Assembly (NCBI GenBank): GCA_009379725.1 | Contig: WHTF01000007.1 | Span: 1 to 64,000, forward strand | Reading direction: 5' to 3' | From: Deltaproteobacteria bacterium | GTDB taxonomy: Bacteria; Desulfobacterota; Binatia; UBA9968 | Length of the DNA stretch: 64,000 nucleotides | Shown: positions 26,386-35,506 of the stretch, piece by piece | Layout of the letters: each line of letters starts with the position of its first letter | Position numbering within the stretch: the stretch's first letter is position 1 | The notes under the pieces: generated by a model | The model's input: only the letters and a program-made list of their open reading frames with translations | The model's database searches: none | What the model was told of the DNA's origin: nothing | Translations under genes and position numbers: made by a program

Positions 26386-27267
26386 ATGGCAACCCACATA
26401 CCCGTCGACTTAATCAAAAGGCAGGAATGGCTGGAACCGATTGCCGATCGGCTGCAGCCATCGATCGCGGAGGCGCTCAGTGCCAACGGATATATCGGAA
26501 CTAAGGCCGCTAATATTTTGCATGGAACCTGGTTAGGACATCCGCTCCATGCGGTATTGACCGATGTGCCGATTGGATCCTGGACCGCCGCGGCGGTGTT
26601 CGACGCAGTTGAGGAGGCGACCGGTAACAGGGCGATGGCCCGAGCCGCGGATGCCGCAATTAGCGTGGGTGTGGTTGGGGCGGTGGCGGCGGCGGTTACC
26701 GGGCTGGCCGATTGGTCGAAGATCGGCGGCGGTAATCCTCGTCGCATCGGTCTCGTGCATGGACTGCTGAATGTAACGGCCACCGCCTGCTATGTCACAT
26801 CTCTGTGCCTTCGACGCCAGCGCTCGCGATCTGCCGGGCGGCAGTTTGCGCTGCTCGGGTTGATCGTTTCAAGCGCATCCGCTTATCTGGGCGGACATTT
26901 GGTTTACAAGGAAAAAATCGGTGTCGATCATACAGCGGGCTTTTCACCGCCCGAGGATTTTGTTCCAGTGTTAGCTGAAGCTGAGCTGCCCGACAGTCAA
27001 TTGCGGCGTGTGCAGGCCAATGGCATGCCGGTCCTGCTCGTGCGCCGGGGCGAGCGCATTTACGCCATCGCTGAGACCTGTGCCCACCTCGGCGGGCCGC
27101 TTGCCGAGGGGAGCTTGGAAAATTCGAGTGTAAGGTGTCCGTGGCATGGCTCGCGCTATTCCTTGGAAGACGGGCGGGTACTTGAAGGTCCATCGGCGCA
27201 TGCGCAGCCGGTGTTGGAGGTAAGAGTACGCGACGGTCACATTGGAGTGCGCCGATCAGACCGCTAG
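26386..27267 (+). CDS. DUF2231 membrane domain fused to Rieske [2Fe-2S] domain
   Basis: 293 residues. The first ~185 are a DUF2231-type membrane module: HGTWLGHPLHAVLTDVPIGSWTAA with a conserved HPLH, then hydrophobic helices ending in YLGGHLVYKEKIGVDHTA. The last ~100 form a soluble Rieske domain with Cys232-x-His234 (CAHLGGPL) and Cys251-x2-His254 (CPWHGS), all four cluster ligands present. The fusion suggests a membrane-bound electron carrier of unknown partner. GGGAGG is placed ~8 nt before the ATG. Confidence 0.9.
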   Translation: MATHIPVDLIKRQEWLEPIADRLQPSIAEALSANGYIGTKAANILHGTWLGHPLHAVLTDVPIGSWTAAAVFDAVEEATGNRAMARAADAAISVGVVGAVAAAVTGLADWSKIGGGNPRRIGLVHGLLNVTATACYVTSLCLRRQRSRSAGRQFALLGLIVSSASAYLGGHLVYKEKIGVDHTAGFSPPEDFVPVLAEAELPDSQLRRVQANGMPVLLVRRGERIYAIAETCAHLGGPLAEGSLENSSVRCPWHGSRYSLEDGRVLEGPSAHAQPVLEVRVRDGHIGVRRSDR

Positions 27268-27402
27268 CAATGCGTGCCCCAGCGCGCGTTGGCACCTCGA
27301 AGAACATAGATTAACGGTGCATTCGACGCCGGCACTCAACCGCAGGATATCCTCAATCAGACTGTCAATCCGGTGGCAACGGAATTCCCGTCTGATTTAG
27401 CA

Positions 27403-27522
27403 TCAGGTGTTTTGTGGTTGCTTTTCGACGCACTTGCTCTCGTGCCGTTGTAATTCTTCTCGGGAATCGAACTTCGCGCCGCAGATAATGCACTTGTATG
27501 GCTGTGATTCTTCGCGTTCCAT
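27403..27522 (-). CDS. 39-residue zinc-finger microprotein
   Basis: A tiny gene with a good ribosome site (AGGAG, 6 nt before ATG at 27522). The product reads MEREESQPYKCIICGAKFDS then REELQRHESKCVEKQPQNT. Cys11-x2-Cys14-x12-His27-x3-Cys31 is a C2H2-like finger in the C2HC variant, with the Phe and Leu core residues in place. Bacterial single-finger proteins of this kind are poorly characterised; DNA or protein binding is plausible. It is convergent with the DUF2231-Rieske gene. Confidence 0.75.
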   Translation of the reverse strand: MEREESQPYKCIICGAKFDSREELQRHESKCVEKQPQNT

Positions 27523-27763
27523 AAAAATCTCCTATCTTAAATTTTATCTCCGTGAGTCCGCAACAAGTGTGCCACGGGATGATGCAGGGAGTTGCCGGTC
27601 ATTAGCGCGCTGGCAGTCACCGTGCCGCGGCTATTTGCGAGATATCGCGAATACTGATGTCTTAGAAATGCAACAAGACTTCTGATCTCGAACTCGCGGT
27701 GGATGCAAAATCATCGAGCACCTTAGGATGGCTTGCTGGTCGATTTATTATGTCACTTTAACT

Positions 27764-28273
27764 TTACAGGAAAACGCTGATGTTTTTTGCCGCCAGATTG
27801 GCCTGGTCCAGGATGATCGTTCGGCGAGCGATTTTGAACTCGCCGTTTACTCTACGCAGCAGGTCATGCCGGGTGCCGACAAATATATCCTGGTCCGATT
27901 CCATGCGGGTGCGATAAACCAGAAAATTGGAGTGCACGTCGATTTCGGCGCCGTCAGCCCGCTTCACTCGAATATTGGAAATGAGATGCCGGGTTCGCGA
28001 CGGCGGCATCTCCGCCCAGGCGTTTTTGGCGTAGACTCGCTCGACTCTGATTTTCAGGCTCTTCTTGGTGTCGTTGAAATAATAAGCCTCGCCCGGTTTC
28101 GACAGTTCGTCATGCACATGCTCGGGTCTCTCAAGGGGATTGTGGCGCAGCGGCATCCAGTAACGCACGTCATCCGTGAGCAGATCGAGCCACTCGCGCA
28201 AGCGGCGCTCATCGAGCAATTCGGCTTCGCGATAAAAAAAATCTTCGATCGCGTGGCGGAGTTCGTGATCCAT
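27764..28273 (-). CDS. Aromatic-ring-hydroxylating dioxygenase, beta subunit
   Basis: 169 residues from ATG at 28273, 7 bp after the alpha-subunit stop. The frame is also open upstream to 28309. It has the SnoaL/NTF2-like beta-subunit pattern: AIEDFFYREAELLDERRLREWLDLLTDDVRYWMPLR, then TRHLISNIRV and the C-terminal FKIARRTIILDQANL. The beta subunit has no cofactor and supports the alpha3beta3 assembly. It is encoded directly behind the alpha subunit, while the ferredoxin and reductase are not in this window. Confidence 0.92.
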   Translation of the reverse strand: MDHELRHAIEDFFYREAELLDERRLREWLDLLTDDVRYWMPLRHNPLERPEHVHDELSKPGEAYYFNDTKKSLKIRVERVYAKNAWAEMPPSRTRHLISNIRVKRADGAEIDVHSNFLVYRTRMESDQDIFVGTRHDLLRRVNGEFKIARRTIILDQANLAAKNISVFL

Positions 28274-28280
28274 GTTATTT

Positions 28281-29567
28281 TTATTCCGCGGCAGCTTTGC
28301 TGAGTTCACTCCAGTTATTTGCCTGCAACATTTTCGCCCAGTGCATGTAGAGGCTCATTTGGTTATTGTCGCTAAACCGGCTGGTCAAACGCCCGGGCAA
28401 ATCGGCGTGCGCTATTTCTTCATTGCCGCTCATCCGGTAATTAGCCGGATAACGCCTCGCGATCATACTTTTGGCGGCGCCGGTCACCTGTATCCAGTTG
28501 TCCATATCGTCTTGTTCGAAGACGCCAGTGGGACTGAAACGGTACTGCGAAACGAAACGCATCACGTCTTTGATCTTCGCGGAGGCTGCCTTGTCGACGA
28601 TGGCCCAGCTCCAGATCTCCATCTTGTCCGGACCCCGCGGCTGCCAGACGCGAATAGTGCGGGTGAGCCAATGAACCGAAAAATTCGGAAACACCGTTCC
28701 CGCCGAAGGCGAAATTTGCCGCGCCCTTACGCTGCCTAACCGCTGCTCGATCTCGCCGGCGTGTTGTTTCATGTAGTTGAGCAATTCTTCGTCGGGTTGC
28801 GCGAACCACGGCCCGGCATCGTCCGGCGGTGTGAGCCAGGAAACCAGGATGTGACCGTTGCCGCAGGATATTTGGCAGCCTCTATTCCATTGCCGGGTTT
28901 GGCTGGTCGTTGTGTCGACGCCCAGTTCCCGCGCGGAGCCGTGAGTGGACGCGATGTGATAGCCGTCGCCGCCAAAATTTTCCGCGGCGGTTTTCCAATT
29001 GGCTTCGACGACCCAGCGATGCGGGCCGCTTACCTCGGTGCCGCCTTCTCGACGGTCCAAAAGAATATCGAGGTACCACGCCATGTCGCCCAAATAATCC
29101 AGCAGCGGCGGCGCCGCCGGATCGAAGGTGGCGAAAATCAAACTTTTGTAACTGCTCAGTTGAGCGACCGGGATAAGGCCCCACTGCTCGCGGTCCAGAC
29201 CGCGAAAGGCATCGGCCATGGGTACGATGGCGAGCTTCCCCTCGCTGCTGTAGGTCCAGCCGTGGTACGAACAGGTGAAGACCTTGGCGTTGCCGCGATC
29301 GGCGCGACACACGCGATTGCCGCGATGACGGCAGATATTCAGATAGGCATTGATGTGCCCGTTCAAATCGCGCCATAGGATCACCGGCTCTTCGCCCATG
29401 TAGGCGGTGACAAAGTCGCCGGGATTGGGAACCTCGCTTTCATGGCCGAGATAGAGCCAGCAGCGGGCAAACACGCGCTCGCGCTCCAATTCGTAAATCT
29501 CCCGGTCGGCAAAGATGCGCCGGTCGATAAGACCGCCTTCGGGATCGATGAGAGACTTGATTTCCAT
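28281..29567 (-). CDS. Aromatic-ring-hydroxylating dioxygenase, alpha subunit
   Basis: 428 residues, the usual length. The Rieske domain near residues 80-105 has ICRHRGNRVC and CSYHGWTYSS (Cys-x-His and Cys-x2-His). The catalytic domain shows the mononuclear iron motif DGYHIASTHG with both His ligands. Together with the beta subunit it would add O2 to an aromatic acid or hydrocarbon ring, giving a cis-diol. It is divergent from the CO-dehydrogenase-like operon across about 270 bp. The substrate cannot be named from sequence; benzoate, biphenyl and naphthalene types are all possible. Confidence 0.92.
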   Translation of the reverse strand: MEIKSLIDPEGGLIDRRIFADREIYELERERVFARCWLYLGHESEVPNPGDFVTAYMGEEPVILWRDLNGHINAYLNICRHRGNRVCRADRGNAKVFTCSYHGWTYSSEGKLAIVPMADAFRGLDREQWGLIPVAQLSSYKSLIFATFDPAAPPLLDYLGDMAWYLDILLDRREGGTEVSGPHRWVVEANWKTAAENFGGDGYHIASTHGSARELGVDTTTSQTRQWNRGCQISCGNGHILVSWLTPPDDAGPWFAQPDEELLNYMKQHAGEIEQRLGSVRARQISPSAGTVFPNFSVHWLTRTIRVWQPRGPDKMEIWSWAIVDKAASAKIKDVMRFVSQYRFSPTGVFEQDDMDNWIQVTGAAKSMIARRYPANYRMSGNEEIAHADLPGRLTSRFSDNNQMSLYMHWAKMLQANNWSELSKAAAE

Positions 29568-29692
29568 CAGGATGCCTCCCGGCGCTCCGAGCGCCTCGCC
29601 TGGTGATAATAGGATGGGTAGCTACGGCTCCGTAGCGCTTTGGACCTACACATCCACATCCTAATACTTCGCTCTTAAAAGATCGACATCCC

Positions 29693-29730
29693 AGGTTGAA
29701 CTTTTGAACCGTTGAACCTTGAACTTTAAA
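29693..29730. repeat. TTGAAC-type short repeat cluster
   Basis: The units GGTTGAAC, TTTTGAACC, GTTGAACC and TTGAAC occur in quick succession, as at 7601-7650. The cluster lies in the divergent region between the dioxygenase and the CoxS-like gene. No role is evident. Confidence 0.5.
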
Positions 29731-29839
29731 TTTCTAAGACCTTGAGACCGGTACAAATCGGGTGTAAGACACCAAACTGATATAGAATAAAAGAAGCAGG
29801 TGAACTACGAGATGAACTATGAACGGAGGAATGTTGAGC

Positions 29840-30346
29840 ATGACTGCTGAGCCCGAGAACACGGCGATACCGATAAAGGTGACCGTCAACGGAGTGAAGC
29901 ATGAGGCCGTGGTCGAGCCACGGACCTTGCTGGTTTATTTTCTACGCGAGCAATTAGCTTTAACCGGGACGCACGTGGGTTGCGATACGAGCCAGTGCGG
30001 CGCCTGTACAATTCATTTAAACGGCCGAGCCGTGAAATCCTGCACGATCCTGGCGGTCCAGGCCAATGGTAAGGAAATTACCACCATCGAAGGGTTGGCT
30101 CGCGGCGATGCGTTTCATCCGGTGCAGGAAGGCTTTCGCGAGAAGCATGGTTTGCAGTGCGGGTACTGCACGCCCGGTATGATCATGACCGCGGCGCATT
30201 TACTCGAAACCAATCCTGACCCCAGTGAGGAAGAGATCAAGCACGCCCTGGAAGGCAATCTGTGCCGCTGCACCGGCTACGTGAACATCGTCGAATCGGT
30301 CAAATGGGCAGCGCAAAAGATGGGAGGCAAAAATGTTTCCCGCTAA
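29840..30346 (+). CDS. Molybdenum hydroxylase small subunit (CoxS-like, 2x[2Fe-2S])
   Basis: 168 residues from ATG at 29840, which has GGAGG 10 nt upstream; earlier in-frame ATGs lie on or before that site. The plant-type ferredoxin cluster is CDTSQCGAC and the second cluster [11 protein letters not shown] with CRCTGY, all eight Cys present. It passes electrons between the molybdenum and FAD subunits. The next gene (FAD subunit) overlaps it by 14 bp, so the order is S-M-L. Confidence 0.93.
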   Translation: MTAEPENTAIPIKVTVNGVKHEAVVEPRTLLVYFLREQLALTGTHVGCDTSQCGACTIHLNGRAVKSCTILAVQANGKEITTIEGLARGDAFHPVQEGFREKHGLQCGYCTPGMIMTAAHLLETNPDPSEEEIKHALEGNLCRCTGYVNIVESVKWAAQKMGGKNVSR

Positions 30347-31202
30347 TTTTGGTTACGCCGCGCCGCGTTCAGTCGACGAAGCGTTGCAATTGTTAAGTAA
30401 ACACGGCGAGGAGGCCAAGTTGCTTGCCGGTGGGCATAGTTTGATCCCGGCCATGAAGCTGCGCTTGTCCTCGCCCCGTACCCTCATCGATCTCGGCGCG
30501 GTGCCGGGGCTCAGGGGGGTGCGCCTCGATGGCAATACGTTAGCGATCGGCGCTTTGACGGTGCATGCCGATGTCGGCTCGTCCGATCTGGTGCGCAAGC
30601 ACTTGCCGGGACTGGCCGAGGCCGCGTCAGTGATCGGCGATGTGCAGGTGCGCAATCGCGGCACCATTGGCGGCAGCGTCGCCCATGCCGATCCGGCGGC
30701 GGACTTTCCGGTGATTTTAACCGCGCTCAATGCCACGTTCGTATTGCAATCGACTGGCGGGAGTCGAACCGTGACAGCGGACAAGTTCTTCGTCGATTAC
30801 TTTACTACCGCCATGGAACCAAACGAAATATTGACCGAGATTATCGTGCCGTTGCCACCGGCCGGTACCGGGACGGCATATGCCAAACTGGCTCATCCGG
30901 CCTCCGGATATGTGGTCGTGAGCGCCGGCGCTATGATAACGCGTCAACCCTCCGGTTCCTGCACAGCGGCGCGTATCACCATTGGCGGATTAGGCAGCGG
31001 TCCGGTTCGCGCCGTCGCGAGTGAGACGGAACTGCAAGGCAAAGCCCTCAATGCACAAAACATTGCGGCGGCTGCGGCTAAGGCGGCGGAAGAGACCGAT
31101 CCCGACGGCGACATCTACGCCGGCGCCGATTACAAACGGCACATGGCAACGGTGCTCGCGCGGCGCGCGATTGAAGCCGCGGTTAAGCGAGCCGTAACCT
31201 AG
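30333..31202 (+). CDS. Molybdenum hydroxylase FAD subunit (CoxM-like)
   Basis: 289 residues. The FAD-binding motifs of the xanthine dehydrogenase family are visible: [19 protein letters not shown] near residue 30 and [20 protein letters not shown] near 110. The C-terminal CO dehydrogenase flavoprotein domain includes [10 protein letters not shown]. It overlaps the small-subunit gene by 14 bp, consistent with translational coupling. Confidence 0.94.
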   Translation: MFPANFGYAAPRSVDEALQLLSKHGEEAKLLAGGHSLIPAMKLRLSSPRTLIDLGAVPGLRGVRLDGNTLAIGALTVHADVGSSDLVRKHLPGLAEAASVIGDVQVRNRGTIGGSVAHADPAADFPVILTALNATFVLQSTGGSRTVTADKFFVDYFTTAMEPNEILTEIIVPLPPAGTGTAYAKLAHPASGYVVVSAGAMITRQPSGSCTAARITIGGLGSGPVRAVASETELQGKALNAQNIAAAAAKAAEETDPDGDIYAGADYKRHMATVLARRAIEAAVKRAVT

Positions 31203-31307
31203 ACGACTAAAAGCCGTGATCGTACTCGTGATCCGTGCTCGAAAAAGCCGGGAAGGCAGAAACTGTCACGAAGACGAACACGTTATTTCTCACAAGAGGT
31301 TAAATTC

Positions 31308-33626
31308 ATGACAACGGAACACATCAGCAATGGTTTAATCGGCGCATCGATTCGCCGGGTTGAAGATCCACTCTTGATTACCGGCAAGGGTTGCTATGTC
31401 GACGATATCAATCTGCCGGGCATGTTGCACCTGGTGGTGCTGCGCAGTCTTTATCCGCATGCCAAAATAATTTCCATCGACACCAGCGCGGCCAAGGCCA
31501 TAAAGGGCGTCGTCACGGTGGTGACAGGGGCTGAGCTGCCCGAACATTTGAATATCAATGCCCAAGTCATGTTTCCCGGGCAAAAGATTCCGCCCCATCC
31601 GGTGCTGGCGCGCGGTGCGGTGCACGCTCCGGGCACGCCCGTGGCCGCCGTGGTCGCCGAAAGCAGGGCCATCGCTCAGGACGCATGCAACGCCATCGAA
31701 GTGGAATATCAAGCGTTGCCGTCGGTGCAAAACGCCGAGGACGCGCTAAAACCCGGCGCGCCGCTTGCCCGTGAGGAGTTAGACAATAATATTTGCTACA
31801 CGGCGGTCAAAAAGGGTGGCGATGTCGACAAGGCCTTTGCTCAAGCAGAGCATATCGTGCGCATGCACATCGTTAGCCCACGCCAGGTAGCGCTGGCCAT
31901 CGAACCCCGCGGCATCGCAGCCAATCCCGATCCTATGGGCAAAAGCCTCACGGTGTGGCTTTCCACTCAAGGGCCGCACCGGGTGCGCGCCGATCTTGCC
32001 GGCACGCTCGGCATGCCGGAAAATAAAATCCGCCTGATTGCGCCGGACGTCGGCGGCGGCTTCGGCAGCAAGGGGCCGCTCTATCGCGAGGACGTGTTGA
32101 CTTGTTATTTCGCCCTCAAATTGCGCCGTCCGATAAAGTGGATCGCGACCCGGAGCGACGATTTCGTCACGACGATTCAGGGCCGCGACCAGGCCATGAC
32201 TTCCGAGCTGGCGCTCAAAAAAGACGGCACCATGCTCGGACTGAAGGTCCGCGTGGTCGCCAATCTAGGCGGTTATCTGCAATCGAGCACCGCCGGGCCG
32301 CCGCAACGCATGATGGCGATGGCGCCGGGCTGCTATCAGATCAAAGACTGCCATGTCGAAGTCGTCGGCGTCTTCACCAATACCGTTCCCACCGGTCCGT
32401 ATCGCGGCGCCGGCCGTCCGGAGTCGGTCTTGAACATCGAACGGCTGATCGACAAGGCGGCGAAAGACCTGGGCATCGATCGTTTGGAAATCCGCCGCAA
32501 GAATTTCATTCGTCCGGAGCAGTTTCCGTATAAAACGGGCGTGGGCATGGAGTACGATTCCGGCGACTATTTCAAGTCTCTCGATAAGGCGATGAAGCTA
32601 TCGAATTACCAGGACCTGATGCGCCAGCGCGACGAGCGGCGCGCCCGCGGTGAAATCGTCGGTGTCGGCGTGTCGACCTTCGTCGAACCCAGCGGTGGCG
32701 CCGGGTTCGAAAGCGGCACGGTTCGCATCGAGCGCAGCGGCGATATTACCGTAATCACCGGTTCCAGCTCGCACGGCCAGGGACATGAGACGGTGTGGGC
32801 CCAGATTGCCGCGGAAATGATGAAGGCGCCCATGGATCATGTGACCGTGTTGCACGGCGATACCTATATTTCACAGCAGGGCACCGGCACCTTCGGCAGC
32901 CGCAGCGCGGTGGTGGGAGGCGGGGCTCTGGCCACCGCGGCGCAGCGGGTCATCGACAAATCTAAACGCATTGCAGCCCATCTGGTGGAGGCGGCGCCGG
33001 AAGATATGGTTCAGGCGGACGGCGGCTTTGCGGTCGCCGGTGTTCCCGAGAAAAAAGTGAGCTGGCGCCAGATCGCGGCCGCGGCTTACAGCGGGAAAAT
33101 TCCGCAAGGCATGGAGATTGGTCTGCAGGAGACTTGTTTCTTCGATCCGCGACGCGAAGCCTGGGGATACGGCGCCCATGTTTGTCTCGTCAGCATCGAC
33201 CGGGAAACCGGCGCGCCGACGATCGAGAAGCTTGTGCTCGTCGACGACTGCGGCGTGCTGATCAATCCGATGATCGTCGAAGGACAGATTCATGGCGGCG
33301 TCGCGCAGGGCCTCGGCGAAGCGCTGCGCGAACAGATGATCTATGCCGAAGACGGCCAAGTGCTTACCGGTACGTTAATGAATTATGCGGTGATGCGTGC
33401 CGGCGACATGCCGCCGCTTACGCTCGGCGAGACCGTAACGCCAAATCCGTTTCATCCGCTGGGTGTCAAAGGGGTCGGCGAGGCCGGCACTAACGGCGCG
33501 CCGCCGGCGGTGGCCAATGCCGTGATGGATGCGCTTGCGCCATTGGGCATCGATCACATCGACATGCCGTACACCGCGCCCAAACTCTGGGAAGCGATTC
33601 GTCAGGCCCAATCCGATCGAGCGTGA
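31308..33626 (+). CDS. Molybdenum hydroxylase large subunit, form II CO-dehydrogenase-like
   Basis: 772 residues. The molybdopterin domains are recognisable: PDVGGGFGSKGPLYRED, the active-site loop PYRGAGRPE, GSSSHGQGHETVWAQ and the catalytic Glu region GVKGVGEAGTNGAPPAVANAV. The RGAGR loop is that of form II enzymes; the CSFR loop of true aerobic CO dehydrogenases (form I) is absent. Many form II enzymes oxidise substrates other than CO, so I do not call this CO oxidation. It follows the S and M genes in the same direction after about 100 bp. Confidence 0.92.
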   Translation: MTTEHISNGLIGASIRRVEDPLLITGKGCYVDDINLPGMLHLVVLRSLYPHAKIISIDTSAAKAIKGVVTVVTGAELPEHLNINAQVMFPGQKIPPHPVLARGAVHAPGTPVAAVVAESRAIAQDACNAIEVEYQALPSVQNAEDALKPGAPLAREELDNNICYTAVKKGGDVDKAFAQAEHIVRMHIVSPRQVALAIEPRGIAANPDPMGKSLTVWLSTQGPHRVRADLAGTLGMPENKIRLIAPDVGGGFGSKGPLYREDVLTCYFALKLRRPIKWIATRSDDFVTTIQGRDQAMTSELALKKDGTMLGLKVRVVANLGGYLQSSTAGPPQRMMAMAPGCYQIKDCHVEVVGVFTNTVPTGPYRGAGRPESVLNIERLIDKAAKDLGIDRLEIRRKNFIRPEQFPYKTGVGMEYDSGDYFKSLDKAMKLSNYQDLMRQRDERRARGEIVGVGVSTFVEPSGGAGFESGTVRIERSGDITVITGSSSHGQGHETVWAQIAAEMMKAPMDHVTVLHGDTYISQQGTGTFGSRSAVVGGGALATAAQRVIDKSKRIAAHLVEAAPEDMVQADGGFAVAGVPEKKVSWRQIAAAAYSGKIPQGMEIGLQETCFFDPRREAWGYGAHVCLVSIDRETGAPTIEKLVLVDDCGVLINPMIVEGQIHGGVAQGLGEALREQMIYAEDGQVLTGTLMNYAVMRAGDMPPLTLGETVTPNPFHPLGVKGVGEAGTNGAPPAVANAVMDALAPLGIDHIDMPYTAPKLWEAIRQAQSDRA

Positions 33627-33825
33627 GTTGCTTGAGCCTGCAGGTTGAAATCGCTAAGTCGATCTCTCCGGTTGTGTTTTGACGCAATAAATTTCTGTGC
33701 CGGATAGAGCAGCGAGAAGGGGACTTAACATTGGGATCAATCCGGCAACAGCGCCACGAGCCTTTACGCTGATTGACGGATCATGCTAGTTATCGGGACA
33801 AATCATACGGCGAGGATTGAGAATC

Positions 33826-34560
33826 ATGCAAATCATCGAACAGACGTTTAACACTAAAGAACACGGCATTGCCGGTTATCTGTCTTATCCCGAGCGCAAG
33901 ACGCCGGGCCCGGCGTTGTTTTTAATCCATCCGAAGGGAGGAATGACCGATTATATTAAGATCGAGGCGCGCAAGTATGCCAGGCTGGGCTACAGCACGT
34001 TCGCGATCAACGTATTCGAACAGCTCGGCTATCCGTCGCCGACCCACATCGAGACCGGATCACAGATTCAAGCGAAGACCGCCGATCCCGAGTTTACCCG
34101 CGCGCTCACCGAAGGATGGCGTTTCTTACTGTCACAGCCGCACGTGAACAAGCAAAGAGTCGCGGTCTGCGGTTATTGCATGGGCGGGCGCATCGCCATA
34201 CATTTCGTTGCGGCGACGCCGGAAGTGCGCGCTTTCGTCGGCTATTATCCGACGGTGCGCGACGAACCCACGTCGGCTCTCAGGCCGATTCATCCATCGG
34301 CAGCAGTGGGCAAGATTCGCTGCCCATCGATCGTGTTGTATGGCGCCGACGACGTGACCACGGTGTTGCCCGTGCAGGAACAGATGTGGCAGGCATTCAA
34401 GAAGAATGGCCAACCACTGGAGTGGCACTTCTTTCCATTCGGCGGGCACGGCTATGTCGATCCGGGCGCCGTGGGTTATCACGCCCACGCCACCGAGCTT
34501 TCGTGGCCTTTGGTGGTGGATTTCATGGAGCGCCATCTCAAGTGGGGTGACGCGGCGTAG
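33826..34560 (+). CDS. Dienelactone hydrolase family protein
   Basis: 244 residues from ATG at 33826. The triad is visible: nucleophile Cys118 in CGYCMGGRIAIHF, Asp in VLYGADDVTTVLP, and His in FGGHGYVDPG. The Cys nucleophile is what distinguishes dienelactone hydrolases, which open ring-cleavage lactones from aromatic degradation. The position behind the molybdenum hydroxylase operon and near the ring dioxygenase fits a catabolic role. Confidence 0.9.
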   Translation: MQIIEQTFNTKEHGIAGYLSYPERKTPGPALFLIHPKGGMTDYIKIEARKYARLGYSTFAINVFEQLGYPSPTHIETGSQIQAKTADPEFTRALTEGWRFLLSQPHVNKQRVAVCGYCMGGRIAIHFVAATPEVRAFVGYYPTVRDEPTSALRPIHPSAAVGKIRCPSIVLYGADDVTTVLPVQEQMWQAFKKNGQPLEWHFFPFGGHGYVDPGAVGYHAHATELSWPLVVDFMERHLKWGDAA

Positions 34561-34633
34561 AACGTAGAAATGGTGTAAAGTGTTTAGCAGCAGGTAAAAT
34601 TTTAGCGCGATCAACATTCTTTGGAGGTGCCGC

Positions 34634-35053
34634 ATGGATAAAATTACCAAACCGACAATGGTCGACACTGAAAAGCAAGCCCAATGGGGCCGCCCCACCG
34701 GGCGCAATTATCTCCGGCCGACGCAAACCGATCGTGCCCACATAGCGCTCAACTGCTACGAGGCCGGCGCGAATGATGAAATGCATTGCCATCCGGGTTC
34801 GGATCATACGTTTCTGGTGATCCAGGGCGAGTGCACCATGAAAGGGCTTAAAGACGGTGAAGAGTACAAGCTGGGCAAACACCAGGCCGTGCATGTGCCG
34901 GCGGGTTATTTTTATCAGCTCAACAATACCGGTTCTGAACGACTGATTCTTTATCAGGTCAGCACGGAGCCCAATCCGAAGCCCAAGATCGGCAAAGTTC
35001 TCTACGGTATCGACACCAGTTTAAAAGAACATTTACTCGAGCCGATCGGTTAA
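34634..35053 (+). CDS. Cupin domain protein
   Basis: 139 residues with one cupin barrel. The first motif is CHPGSDHTFLVIQGECTM and the second GKHQAVHVPAGYFYQLNNTG. The metal ligands His-x-His-like CHPGSDH and the distal His are present, so a metal-dependent enzyme or binding role is possible. The ribosome site GGAGG sits upstream of the ATG. It lies in the same direction as the hydrolase and the small protein behind it, likely one transcript ending at 35398. Confidence 0.85.
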   Translation: MDKITKPTMVDTEKQAQWGRPTGRNYLRPTQTDRAHIALNCYEAGANDEMHCHPGSDHTFLVIQGECTMKGLKDGEEYKLGKHQAVHVPAGYFYQLNNTGSERLILYQVSTEPNPKPKIGKVLYGIDTSLKEHLLEPIG

Positions 35054-35066
35054 CAGCGGAGGGACT

Positions 35067-35321
35067 ATGACATTCGAGCAGGTACTGACGTGGTGTCGCA
35101 ATAATTCAGCCGATGCGCGGGGGATCTATCGCGCCAAGGATTTGTCCATCCGGCAATCCGACCAGCGTTTGCCGGATAACTTGCCCGCGCTGGGCGAGAT
35201 TTTTCACTGGGATGTTCAGCTAGGGGACTTGCAACTGGTGACGAGCGCCTCCGACATGGAACGTTTGGTAAGCGGCAAAATGACCCTGGAGGAATTCAAA
35301 GGCACCCATCGCCGCGGCTGA
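35067..35321 (+). CDS. Hypothetical protein, 84 residues
   Basis: A small soluble protein with ribosome site GGAGGG before the ATG, 13 bp after the cupin stop. The composition is ordinary and no motif was recognised; it ends in a basic tail (GTHRRG). The tight spacing says it is co-expressed with the cupin. The following hairpin at 35367 closes the transcript. Confidence 0.7.
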   Translation: MTFEQVLTWCRNNSADARGIYRAKDLSIRQSDQRLPDNLPALGEIFHWDVQLGDLQLVTSASDMERLVSGKMTLEEFKGTHRRG

Positions 35322-35366
35322 TTTTGAAGAGCGTTAAACAAGCAAGAATGGCTTTATCAAATAAAA

Positions 35367-35398
35367 GGCCGCAGCGGGTTCTCGCTGCGGCCTTTTTT
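35367..35398 (+). terminator. Rho-independent terminator
   Basis: A perfect 10-bp stem (GGCCGCAGCG with CGCTGCGGCC, 6-nt loop) is followed directly by six T. It lies 45 bp after the hypothetical gene's stop and ends the upstream catabolic operon, separating it from the reductase-like pair. Confidence 0.92.
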
Positions 35399-35450
35399 GT
35401 ATGAAACGAAGTTTAAAACTATGTAAGCGCCAATGTTTGCTTTAAAGGCT

Positions 35451-35480
35451 TTGACAATTTCACCTGCCGCGCATTAGAGT
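35451..35480 (+). promoter_or_regulatory. Sigma-70-like promoter for the GrdE/GrdB-like pair
   Basis: TTGACA (35451-35456) is a perfect -35 element. An 18-nt spacer leads to TAGAGT (35475-35480), four of six matches to the -10. The ATG at 35507 is 26 nt further on. The preceding terminator supports independent transcription of the pair. Confidence 0.5.
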
Positions 35481-35506
35481 TGTACCCATTCTAGATTAGG
35501 TTTGCC

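Noticed and set aside
31308-33626. True aerobic CO dehydrogenase (form I)
   Set aside because: The active-site loop is RGAGR, not the CSFR loop of form I, so CO oxidation is not claimed.
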